Assembly (NCBI GenBank): GCA_937959315.1
Contig: CALGRC010000126.1
Location: 1 to 8,279, forward strand
Origin: an uncultured Clostridia bacterium
GTDB taxonomy: Bacteria; Bacillota; Clostridia; UMGS1810
Direction of reading: 5' to 3'
Length of the DNA stretch: 8,279 nt
The position numbers and the translations under genes are program-made. The notes beneath the pieces were generated by a model. The model was not told the DNA's origin. It saw only the letters and a program-made list of their open reading frames with translations, and searched no databases. Numbering within the stretch: the first letter of the stretch is position 1; the number at the start of each line of letters is the position of its first letter. This document shows, piece by piece, positions 1-6,384 of this stretch.

Positions 1-150
1 GTAATCCAATCCGGCCCGTTTTAATTTTTTATCGTCAATGGTAAAGCCCATGGGCTTTACGATATGTAGTTTTGACCCTGTCGCCGCACAGGTACGGGCA
101 ATATTGCCGGTATTTTGCGGGATCTCCGGTTCTACCAGCACCACATTCAT
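1..150 (-). CDS. trmL: tRNA (cytidine/uridine-34-2'-O)-methyltransferase TrmL, N-terminal 50 residues (cut by window edge)
   Basis: This is the N-terminal third of a SpoU/SPOUT-class tRNA methyltransferase of the TrmL (YibK/CspR) family. The family uses S-adenosylmethionine to 2'-O-methylate the wobble nucleotide of certain tRNAs in the cytoplasm. Translation of the minus strand from an ATG at 150-148 starts MNVVLVEPEIPQNTGNIART. It carries the family's first motif (P-Q-N-T-G-N-I-A-R-T, residues 11-20) and then a K-P-M-G-F stretch (32-36) that matches the conserved KPLGF of TrmL. Family members are about 150-160 residues, so roughly 100 residues lie beyond base 1, including the SAM-binding knot. 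The start codon overlaps the stop codon of the aminotransferase as ATGA, which suggests translational coupling. A G-rich stretch (CGGGGG) about 10 bases upstream may serve as ribosome binding site. The family call is firm. The exact substrate nucleotide is from family knowledge only. Confidence 0.9.
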   Translation of the reverse strand, partial: MNVVLVEPEIPQNTGNIARTCAATGSKLHIVKPMGFTIDDKKLKRAGLDY

Positions 151-1331
151 GCCATCATCAGCCCCCGTCTGCGCAAAAATGCGCCAATGCGCTCCATCGC
201 TTCGTTTATCTGGTCAATGCTGTACGCATATGACACCCGGATAAACCCTTCCCCGCTTTCTCCAAACGCAGTACCCGGCACCACCGCCAGTTTCTGATCC
301 TTCAGCAGTTCTTCGCAAAACTGCTCGCTGGAAAGCCCGGTGGAACGGATGGACGGGAAAATATAAAACGCCCCCCGCGGGTCAAAACAGGCCAGCCCCA
401 TGCGGTTGAAACCGTCCACAATCACTTTGCGGCGGCAATCATATTCCTCCCGCATACGCGCCACATCCTCTGCGCCGTTTTTCATGGCCTCCACTGCCGC
501 ATACTGGCTGACCGACGGCGAACACATAATGGCATACTGGTGGATTTTTGCTGCCTGCTGCATAAACGCCTGATCCGCCAGCAGGTACCCCAGCCGCCAG
601 CCGGTCATGGCAAACGCTTTGGAAAACCCATTTACCACAAACGTCCGCTCCCGCATGCCAGGCAGCGATGCGATGGACACATGCTGGCCGCCATAGGTCA
701 GCTCTGCATAGATTTCATCCGACAGCACCATAAAATTATGCTCTACCGCCAGCCGGGCAATGGGCTCCAAATCCTCCCGCGTCATGATTGCACCAGTCGG
801 GTTGTTGGGATAAGACAAAATGAGCAGCTTGGTACGCGGCGTAAGCTTTGCTTCTACGTCTTCCCTTGTCAGCTTAAATTCATTTTCCGCCCGGGTGACA
901 ATGGGCACCGGCGTACCGCCGGCAAGCGCCACACACGGGTTGTAGCACACAAAGGACGGCTCGGGCACCAATACCTCATCCCCAGGCCCAACCACCGTCC
1001 GTATCGCTAAATCCACCCCTTCGCTGCCGCCGACCGTAACGGTAACCTCGCTGGCCGGATCATACTGTAAATCAAATTTCCCCACGTATTTGCAGATTTC
1101 CTGCCGCAGTTCCAAAAGCCCTGCATTAGCCGAATAGTGCGTCCGCCCTTTTTCCAGAGAATAAATACCCGCCTCGCGGATATGCCAGGGGGTAACAAAG
1201 TCCGGCTCCCCCACCCCCAAAGAAATGGCGCCCTCCATTTCATTTACCACATCAAAAAATTTCCGGATTCCCGACGGCTTCATATCCGCCACCGTCCGGT
1301 TGATAAACTGTTCTGGTTTGAATCCGCTCAC
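147..1331 (-). CDS. PLP-dependent class I/II aminotransferase (aspartate/aromatic aminotransferase-like)
   Basis: A 394-residue fold-type I pyridoxal-phosphate aminotransferase, the normal full length for the class I/II family. Visible motifs are G-E-P-D-F (41-45), N-N-P-T-G with the cofactor-contacting Asn177, S-D-E-I-Y with Asp205 and Tyr208, the Schiff-base lysine Lys238 in F-S-K-A-F, the phosphate-binding G-W-R-L-G-Y (Arg246), and Arg365 in F-I-R-V-S-Y-A, expected to bind the substrate alpha-carboxylate. It should transfer amino groups between an amino acid and a 2-oxo acid in the cytoplasm. The sequence most resembles the PatA/AspC-like group, but the amino acid used cannot be decided. 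The start is GTG at 1331-1329, which overlaps the upstream regulator's stop as GTGA and is preceded by AGGTGA about 8 bases upstream. The gene is the third of a four-gene minus-strand unit and is followed by trmL through an ATGA overlap. The Lrp/AsnC-like neighbour suggests amino-acid-responsive control, which is inference. Confidence 0.93.
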   Translation of the reverse strand: MSGFKPEQFINRTVADMKPSGIRKFFDVVNEMEGAISLGVGEPDFVTPWHIREAGIYSLEKGRTHYSANAGLLELRQEICKYVGKFDLQYDPASEVTVTVGGSEGVDLAIRTVVGPGDEVLVPEPSFVCYNPCVALAGGTPVPIVTRAENEFKLTREDVEAKLTPRTKLLILSYPNNPTGAIMTREDLEPIARLAVEHNFMVLSDEIYAELTYGGQHVSIASLPGMRERTFVVNGFSKAFAMTGWRLGYLLADQAFMQQAAKIHQYAIMCSPSVSQYAAVEAMKNGAEDVARMREEYDCRRKVIVDGFNRMGLACFDPRGAFYIFPSIRSTGLSSEQFCEELLKDQKLAVVPGTAFGESGEGFIRVSYAYSIDQINEAMERIGAFLRRRGLMMA

Positions 1332-1807
1332 AGGGTAATCACCTGCCTGTCGTCTTTCTCCGGCTCGCCAAAAATTACATTTTCATCCTTGTATTTTTTG
1401 AGCACAAAGTGCGTTGCTGTATTAATCACACATTCCATCGGCGCAAGCTTGGTAGACACAAACAGCGATACCTCTTTGAGCGTACGCCCCTCCACAATAA
1501 CCGTCAAATCAAACGATCCAGCCATTAAATAGAGCGACTTGACCTCCGGATACTGGTAAATACGCTCGGCAATCTTGTCAAACCCATCCCCCCGCTGCGG
1601 CGTGACATTGAGTTCAATCAGTGCCGTTACAAACTCTTTATCGGTCTTTTCCCAGTTTATCACGCTTTTATTTTTCAAAATCACCTTATCTTTTTTGTAT
1701 TGTGCAATGGCCGCTTCTACCGCTTCCACGCTCTGGTCGGTCATCACCGCCAGTTGTTCGCTGGACAGCATACAGTCTTCTTCCAGCAATTGCAGCAGTT
1801 TATCCAT
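1328..1807 (-). CDS. Lrp/AsnC-family transcriptional regulator
   Basis: A 159-residue protein with the two-part layout of Lrp/AsnC regulators: an N-terminal winged helix-turn-helix-like region (about 1-55, ending V-I-L-K-N-K-S-V-I-N-W) and a C-terminal RAM/AsnC ligand-binding domain (about 62-142). The RAM hallmarks are V-T-P-Q-R-G-D-G-F-D, the P-E-V-K-S-L-Y segment, the A-G-S-F-D-L-T-V core that usually lines the effector pocket, and T-A-T-H-F-V-L-K-K-Y-K at the end. Such proteins are amino-acid-responsive oligomeric DNA binders. The position where the recognition helix should lie (S-V-E-A-V-E-A-A-I-A-Q) has no basic residue, which is unusual. ATG at 1807-1805 is preceded by AAAGGGGCGG with suitable spacing. 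The gene lies 17 bases after the membrane-protein stop and overlaps the aminotransferase start by 4 bases, so it probably regulates this operon or senses the aminotransferase's substrate (inference). Family call is strong; targets are unknown. Confidence 0.88.
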   Translation of the reverse strand: MDKLLQLLEEDCMLSSEQLAVMTDQSVEAVEAAIAQYKKDKVILKNKSVINWEKTDKEFVTALIELNVTPQRGDGFDKIAERIYQYPEVKSLYLMAGSFDLTVIVEGRTLKEVSLFVSTKLAPMECVINTATHFVLKKYKDENVIFGEPEKDDRQVITL

Positions 1808-1824
1808 ATCTTCCGCCCCTTTCT

Positions 1825-3198
1825 TTATTGATTCACACCATATTTCGCTTTTATTTCATGCCGCCGGTTCAAAACCGTATGCACCGCCCAAATGACAGCG
1901 GATACCAACATCAGGTCAAAATAGATGCCAAAGCAAAACAGGTTGCGCGAAATGGCCGCTTCGCCGGTCAAAATGACCGTACCGACAAGCTCAATCAACG
2001 CCGCCACAGGCAATATCGCCAGTACACCTGCCAAAAAGACATTTTTGCCGTCCCCTGCTGCGCGGTATTTACGTACATTGACCACACACATTGCTATATA
2101 TGCCGCACAAAACAGCAATATCATCCACAGCCCCTTGGGAAGAACCGTCCGTTTTAGGAAACTCCAAACCTTCAGCGCCATCTGGCCTTTCCAGCCGCCA
2201 CCGCCATAATCCAGATATCCCTGGGTCAGGAAATAGGAATTATCCGCCGCGATATTTAGTTCCCGGAGCAACGCCGACGGATGGGTCAGATAAAATATAG
2301 CAATATCGCCGTATGTCACGCCGTCCGCTGCGCTGCGGTCTGCCCCATCCGTCTCATAATAGGTTTTCCCTGCAAGGGCCGGGCTGGCTCCCAGCGCTTG
2401 TGCATCGGCCTCTAAATCTTTGCTGCCCTTTAGCGCGCCGTAAAACACCGCGTGGAATTTCCCTTCCTGCTCCGCTGGGACAGGGGTAGCAAAAAGACTG
2501 AACACGCACGATACCGCAATGGCAACTGCACAAACCCAGCATGCAGCTTTTAACCGGCCCATCTGGGGCAGCCGCACCGTCCAAACCGCTGTAAATGCCA
2601 AGCCCAATCCAGCCAGGAAATTGAGCTTGCGGGTAAAAACAAACGCTACTGCCAGCAGGGTATAGAGCGCCAATTTCCACCACTTCATTTCGTGCCGCAT
2701 GGAAAGCACCGACGCAGCCAATGCAAACAGCAGTACAAAAGACAAGGCATCCCGGTAAAACGAATTCAAATAGGCCAGATATCCCAAATCACAAAATACG
2801 ATGACAAACAAGGCGCCGACGGCAAGATTGACCCACAGCCCCGTATATTGCAACTGTTTTAATATCACATATAGCGAACCCAAAAAGATGGCGGCATACA
2901 CGCTTCCCAGCAGTTGGACCGGGAATGCCGAAAACAGCTTTCCAATCTGCGCCAGCGCGGATAAAAACCACTCGTACAGCCCTCGTGCGCCGTCGCCGTC
3001 CATTATGCCGTACACGCCGCTGATTGCAGAGGCATCGGCGCCATCCGGCGTAAACAGCCCCACATGGGTCAGCGTTTCATACTGCTCGCTGCCGCCGCCC
3101 AGCCCAAACACCGGCGGTATAATCACTGTATACAGCACCAGCAGTACAGCCAGCAGCCAAAAAATCTGATAGGGTTTGATATGTCCGCCCATGGTCAT
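1825..3198 (-). CDS. Polytopic membrane protein of unknown function, possibly GT-C-like
   Basis: A 457-residue integral membrane protein that I do not recognise as a named family. Hydrophobic segments are visible at about residues 11-32, 91-113, 121-140, 150-166, 176-190, 195-210, 216-237, 346-364, 378-400 and 418-443, giving nine or ten membrane spans. Two long polar stretches (about 33-90 and 238-345) probably lie outside the membrane on the same face; both are rich in Gly, Ala, Asp and Tyr. An N-S-F-Y-R-D-A-L-S-F segment (145-154) after a short span recalls the acidic motif at the end of a loop in some GT-C-type, lipid-linked sugar transferases and wall-polysaccharide proteins, but the resemblance is too weak to name a reaction. 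The ATG at 3198 is chosen because AGGCGGG lies six bases upstream; a second ATG at 3192 is possible. The gene heads the minus-strand unit with the Lrp-like regulator 17 bases downstream. It is real coding sequence with high confidence; the function is open. Confidence 0.85.
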   Translation of the reverse strand: MTMGGHIKPYQIFWLLAVLLVLYTVIIPPVFGLGGGSEQYETLTHVGLFTPDGADASAISGVYGIMDGDGARGLYEWFLSALAQIGKLFSAFPVQLLGSVYAAIFLGSLYVILKQLQYTGLWVNLAVGALFVIVFCDLGYLAYLNSFYRDALSFVLLFALAASVLSMRHEMKWWKLALYTLLAVAFVFTRKLNFLAGLGLAFTAVWTVRLPQMGRLKAACWVCAVAIAVSCVFSLFATPVPAEQEGKFHAVFYGALKGSKDLEADAQALGASPALAGKTYYETDGADRSAADGVTYGDIAIFYLTHPSALLRELNIAADNSYFLTQGYLDYGGGGWKGQMALKVWSFLKRTVLPKGLWMILLFCAAYIAMCVVNVRKYRAAGDGKNVFLAGVLAILPVAALIELVGTVILTGEAAISRNLFCFGIYFDLMLVSAVIWAVHTVLNRRHEIKAKYGVNQ

Positions 3199-3248
3199 GC
3201 AGTTCCCGCCTTTCCATTTCTTCCTGGTACACTGTCAGTATATTACCA

Positions 3249-3277
3249 AATATACAACAAATCCGTATATTTTTCAA
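3249..3277 (-). promoter_or_regulatory. Sigma-70-type promoter for the membrane protein-regulator-aminotransferase-trmL unit
   Basis: On the minus strand a TTGAAA box (3277-3272) is separated by exactly 17 bases from TATATT (3254-3249). These match the housekeeping -35 and -10 consensus at four and five of six positions with the ideal spacing. The site lies about 50 bases upstream of the membrane-protein start and just downstream of the neighbouring gene's terminator, which is where the operon promoter is expected. It is a sequence match only; no start site is measured. Confidence 0.7.
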
Positions 3278-3295
3278 GCATTTTCTGCCGAAATA

Positions 3296-3327
3296 TGAAA
3301 AGCACGGCATTTTTGCCGTGCTTTTCA
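3296..3327 (-). terminator. Rho-independent terminator after the SLH-GH18 gene
   Basis: A perfect 14-base stem (3296-3309 with 3314-3327) holding GCACGGCA/TGCCGTGC flanked by A/T runs, closed by a four-base T loop. On the minus strand the second arm ends in TTTT, then CA and further T-rich sequence. It starts about 25 bases past the SLH-GH18 stop and separates that gene from the next operon's promoter at 3249-3277. The symmetric A and T flanks would let it stop transcription from either side. Confidence 0.82.
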
Positions 3328-3351
3328 CGATTGCCTATTTGGTTGCCACCT

Positions 3352-5295
3352 TTATACGCCCAATTCTTCCTGCAGCGCCGCCCATACATCTGCTGTTTCA
3401 AAGCCCCGCCGCCAAGAGCCGACGCCAGCCAGGCCATACCGGTTCACCAGTGCGGCCTTGCGCCGGATGGATGCGGCGTTTTCCATCCAAATAGAAAATT
3501 CCGAGCCGCCTGTGCTCCACTTGGCCACATCCTGGCCGTCGGCGGCACTGTAAGTGAAAACAGCATTGTTCTGCGCGGCCAGTTCATTTGCGTGCGCCAT
3601 GGATATCGCGCTGGTTTTAACCACCCTGCCGTTTTTGACCTCCCACGACCGGTTGTAAAACGGTACGCCCAAAATGACCCGCTCTGCCGGTACTTCCTCC
3701 AGCAGCGACTTGATCGACGCCTCTACCCAGCTAAGTCCCGCCACCGGGCCGGGCGCGGTGCTCCAAGTGCCGTTTTGGTCGTATGCCATCAGCACCACAT
3801 AATCGGTGTAGCGGGACAGCGCATCCCGGTTGAAGCACAGCGACCAGTTGCCGCCGGTTTTATCGTATTTGTTGACGTCCACCGACGTCATCATCCCCAG
3901 TTCCCGCATAGCCAGCGAAACCTCCCGCACATGTGCGGTATAGTCGTCCCGGTTGGCAACGTACATATATTCAAAGTCAAAATTGATGCCGTCCAGCCGG
4001 TAAGCCAACGCACGGTCAACGAGTATCTCAAGCGCCGCCCGCTGTGCGGCGTCATCTGCAAAAAACCGCTGCGCGGTTTCCAGCGTAAAATCGCTGCGGT
4101 ACATGGGCCACAGCTCATAACCGTTTTGCCGCGCATAGTCCAAATAGGACTGCCTGGCATTATCCGACAGCCGGATTTTATAGCCGTCCCGGTCATAAAT
4201 GGTGGTTGCCACCGGGTATACGCTGCCGGTGTCCATTTCAAACCATGCCGGCGACAGTGCAGTGACCCCGTCCGGCGCATAATCAGGCGGGTTCTGAAAA
4301 ACCTCCCAGGTCAGGTTGATGGGCGTTTCAGACCCAAAATGGGTATCCGTCCGGTATACCGTCCACTTTCCTTCCCTGTAAGACAAATAGATATCCCGGC
4401 TGGTCGGATGGCTCTTTTGCCGCACCTCTCCGCCGGCATTGGTTACCGTATAATCGGTGCGGTAGGACACCGCTGCCCGTGCCAGGCTGCCGGTTACCGA
4501 TACCGCCGTCACAGACGGCGTACCCATTGTCTGGGAAACCGTCCCGCCATGGGCGCGGATAATCTCCTGCACCTGCCGGCGGAACAGCAAATCGTCCGGC
4601 TCGCTTCCCTGCGCCAGTGCAAGTGCCCGGTCATCGGCGCCATAGGCCGCATAGGAAGCCGCCAAGTCGGAAACCTCCGCCTGCGACGACGCGCTTTCAT
4701 GCACCTCCAGCATCCGCACCAGCATAGCAGCAGCCTCGGCGCGGGTGGCGTTTTCATACGGCCGGAAGGTATTGTCGCTGTATCCATTGACAATCCCCAA
4801 CCCCACTACGGTCTCCAATTCTGCGCGGTAGGGATAAGCTTTCCCGATATCGGAAAAACGCACCCCCGCCCGCTCCTCTTTTTGCAGCAGGCGGGCGAGC
4901 ATCAACACAATTTCCTCGCGCGTCACATGGGCGTCGCGTGAAAAAGTGCCGTCCGGGTTCCCTACGATAATCCCCATCTCTTTGGCTTTGGAAATATTAT
5001 CATAAAAGATATCGCCAGGTACAATATCCGGGAAATAAGTGCTTCCGGTATACCCCTCCATCCGGTATACCGCACGGGTGAGCAGCGCGGCAAATTCTGC
5101 GCGGGTAATGGGCTCCTCTGAACGGGACTCCCCCTGATACCCTTGAAATACCCCCATATCGTGCAGCGCCGTCATCTCTTCTTCCGCCCAGTGACGGTCA
5201 ATGTCCATCAGCATTTTCGGCTGTATCCCAGTTGCATGCGCGGGTGTCAGCAATGTTGTCAGCATCAGCAGCAAGGCTAGCATCCGCCATTTCAT
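3352..5295 (-). CDS. Secreted cell-wall-anchored glycoside hydrolase family 18 protein with three SLH domains
   Basis: A 647-residue surface enzyme. Residues 1-21 form a signal peptide (basic start, Leu-rich core, A-H-A before the likely cut). Three S-layer homology domains follow (about 31-73, 87-134, 146-192; I-T-R-A-E-F, V-T-R-E-E-I and A-T-R-A-E-A are the repeated cores), which normally bind pyruvylated wall polymers. A linker region of about 205-325, ending Y-R-E-G-K-W-T-V-Y, may be a small NTF2-like domain (weak inference). Residues 330-647 are a GH18 barrel with D-G-I-N-F-D-F-E (435-442, Glu442 the expected acid/base), M-A-Y-D (503-506) and G-V-G-S-W-R-R-G (624-631). This resembles the YaaH/SleL-like branch, acting on N-acetylglucosamine-containing glycans such as peptidoglycan; the substrate is not proven. 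An in-frame ATG at 5301 exists, but AGGAGGG ends one base before it and seven bases before the ATG at 5295, so 5295 is the better start. It is a single-gene unit divergent from the DUF975 gene. Confidence 0.93.
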   Translation of the reverse strand: MKWRMLALLLMLTTLLTPAHATGIQPKMLMDIDRHWAEEEMTALHDMGVFQGYQGESRSEEPITRAEFAALLTRAVYRMEGYTGSTYFPDIVPGDIFYDNISKAKEMGIIVGNPDGTFSRDAHVTREEIVLMLARLLQKEERAGVRFSDIGKAYPYRAELETVVGLGIVNGYSDNTFRPYENATRAEAAAMLVRMLEVHESASSQAEVSDLAASYAAYGADDRALALAQGSEPDDLLFRRQVQEIIRAHGGTVSQTMGTPSVTAVSVTGSLARAAVSYRTDYTVTNAGGEVRQKSHPTSRDIYLSYREGKWTVYRTDTHFGSETPINLTWEVFQNPPDYAPDGVTALSPAWFEMDTGSVYPVATTIYDRDGYKIRLSDNARQSYLDYARQNGYELWPMYRSDFTLETAQRFFADDAAQRAALEILVDRALAYRLDGINFDFEYMYVANRDDYTAHVREVSLAMRELGMMTSVDVNKYDKTGGNWSLCFNRDALSRYTDYVVLMAYDQNGTWSTAPGPVAGLSWVEASIKSLLEEVPAERVILGVPFYNRSWEVKNGRVVKTSAISMAHANELAAQNNAVFTYSAADGQDVAKWSTGGSEFSIWMENAASIRRKAALVNRYGLAGVGSWRRGFETADVWAALQEELGV

Positions 5296-5301
5296 CAACA
5301 T

Positions 5302-5308
5302 ACCCTCC
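5302..5308 (-). promoter_or_regulatory. Shine-Dalgarno site that decides the SLH-GH18 start
   Basis: On the minus strand AGGAGGG is followed by T-ATG-TTG-ATG. Spacing is only one base to the first ATG but seven to the second. The second (5295-5293) is therefore the likely start and gives a signal peptide beginning MKWRML. A TA-rich inverted repeat (TATATAT 5309-5315, CCAGA spacer, ATATATA 5321-5327) lies immediately before the site in the leader. Confidence 0.75.
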
Positions 5309-5386
5309 TATATATCCAGAATATATACTATCTTACCATACCGCTGCATAAAGATAAAGGAGTAATCTTTTCCTTCCCTTCCAGCG

Positions 5387-5405
5387 CCTATTATGGTATA
5401 ATAGG
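5387..5405 (+). promoter_or_regulatory. Extended -10 promoter of the DUF975 gene inside a perfect inverted repeat
   Basis: TATAAT at 5397-5402 is preceded by TGG, giving a TGn-extended -10 element on the plus strand. The region 17 bases upstream (TTCCCT, 5374-5379) is a poor -35, as is common with extended -10 promoters. The -10 sits in CCTATTAT-GGT-ATAATAGG, an inverted repeat with perfect eight-base arms, which could be an operator. The DUF975 start lies about 44 bases downstream with an AGAGGGGG binding site. Confidence 0.65.
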
Positions 5406-5445
5406 TAACGGAAAAACCATTTATTGAAAGAGGGGGTAATTTGCA

Positions 5446-6243
5446 ATGAAAGTACCGTTTTCTACACTCAAGAAGGATGCAAAAGCGGCCCTGCGGGGGC
5501 ACTGGGGAAATGCCATCGGCATATTGGCCGTCTATCTGCTCATCCTATGCGCGGTATCGGGTATCATTATGATATTCTATCCGTTTGCAGAGGTGATGGA
5601 ACTGGCGATGAGCGGCGAGGCTGACCCATTGATGGCGCTGCAGGTATTCCCGAGTATGAGCGGCATGTGGCTGGTTAGTATCCTGCTGTCCATTTTCTTT
5701 CTGGCGCCTCTTGCCGGCGGATACCTAAAAGTATGGCTGGACCGCTCCCGCGGGCTGGACACGAAAATTAGCACCTTGTTTTCTATATTTTCCAAAAAGT
5801 ACACTGCATTTTTAAAGACCTATCTTTGGATGCTGCTGTTTACCTACTTATGGTCGTTGGTGCTGAGCGCCGCAGTCGGCATCTGTATCGCCATTGCCGT
5901 CGCCATACCCGCCCTTGGTATCTTACTGATGCTCGGCGCGCTGCTGGGGTATATCCTCATTGTCCTGCGGTATACAATGACCTTCTATATCTTTTTAGAC
6001 AATCCGGAACTGAGCTGGCGGGCCACCTTAAATGAAAGCAAGCGCATGATGGCCGGCAACCTGTGGCGGTACATCGGCCTGAGCCTGAGTTTTATCGGCT
6101 GGCTGCTGCTGTGCGTACTGATAATCCCCGTCCTGTGGATAGAGCCGTACATGAACACCACCATGGCAAATTTCTACCGCAGCTTGAAAGGGGAATACAA
6201 CCAGCAGCCTCAGCAACCCGAACCCCCGCAGTTGGATGATTAA
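5446..6243 (+). CDS. DUF975-family integral membrane protein
   Basis: A 265-residue membrane protein of the DUF975 family, which is common in Bacillota and has no established function. Recognition rests on the N-terminal amphipathic K-x-x-A-K-x-A-L-x-G-x-W-x-x-A-I segment (10-24) and the C-terminal hallmark with S-K-R-M-M-x-G (198-204), the L-S-F-I-G-W-L-L-L-C-V-L span (214-225) and E-P-Y-M-N-T-T-M-A-N-F-Y (233-244). About five membrane spans are visible (24-46, 74-96, 125-150, 153-176, 208-231). The tail (250-265) is polar and rich in Gln and Pro. ATG at 5446 follows AAAGAGGGGG with nine bases spacing. The gene is monocistronic: its own extended -10 promoter upstream, a strong terminator five bases after the stop, and a divergent SLH-GH18 gene. 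Sharing an intergenic region with a wall hydrolase hints at an envelope role, but this is weak inference. Confidence 0.88.
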   Translation: MKVPFSTLKKDAKAALRGHWGNAIGILAVYLLILCAVSGIIMIFYPFAEVMELAMSGEADPLMALQVFPSMSGMWLVSILLSIFFLAPLAGGYLKVWLDRSRGLDTKISTLFSIFSKKYTAFLKTYLWMLLFTYLWSLVLSAAVGICIAIAVAIPALGILLMLGALLGYILIVLRYTMTFYIFLDNPELSWRATLNESKRMMAGNLWRYIGLSLSFIGWLLLCVLIIPVLWIEPYMNTTMANFYRSLKGEYNQQPQQPEPPQLDD

Positions 6244-6247
6244 AAGT

Positions 6248-6276
6248 AAAAACGGCCGGAAATCCGGCCGTTTTTT
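6248..6276 (+). terminator. Rho-independent terminator of the DUF975 gene
   Basis: A G+C-rich stem, ACGGCCGG (6252-6259) with CCGGCCGT (6264-6271), extended by A-T pairs, has a four-base AAAT loop and is followed by a run of six T (6271-6276). It begins five bases after the stop codon. The complementary A run means it could also work in the opposite direction. Confidence 0.92.
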
Positions 6277-6315
6277 CCATAACTGCCACTTTTTTGAAAT
6301 CAACATTGAAATTGT

Positions 6316-6344
6316 TTGGAAATTTGTGATATTTGTGGTATAAT
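6316..6344 (+). promoter_or_regulatory. Promoter of the KDPG aldolase-KDG kinase operon
   Basis: TTGGAA (6316-6321) and a perfect TATAAT (6339-6344) are 17 bases apart, and TGG directly before the -10 makes it a TGn-extended element. The spacer contains two adjacent nine-base direct repeats, ATTTGTGAT (6322-6330) and ATTTGTGGT (6331-6339). The aldolase start follows about 40 bases downstream with AAAGGAGG (6366-6373) as binding site. This is the best-matching promoter in the window. Confidence 0.8.
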
Positions 6345-6384
6345 AAGAAAAAACACTGAACTTACAAAGGAGGAAAGAAGTACC

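Noticed and set aside
3296..3327. The perfect stem as a small RNA or mobile-element end
   Set aside because: A short T loop, a GC core with T-rich ends and its place just after a stop codon fit a plain terminator. There is no matching second copy or target duplication in the window.
3077..3328. An 83-codon minus-strand frame overlapping the membrane-protein start
   Set aside because: It reads through the terminator and promoter and then out of frame into the membrane-protein gene, with no family resemblance.
3064..4941. A 625-codon open frame on the plus strand
   Set aside because: It runs antisense across the SLH-GH18 gene, through its terminator and the adjacent promoter. Its translation is rich in Cys, His, Arg and Pro without domain structure. 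It is a shadow of the codon bias of the minus-strand genes.
6316..6384. N-terminal extension of the KDPG aldolase from a non-ATG start at 6316
   Set aside because: The stretch contains the -35 and -10 boxes and the Shine-Dalgarno site. The ATG at 6385 gives the normal family N-terminus and length.
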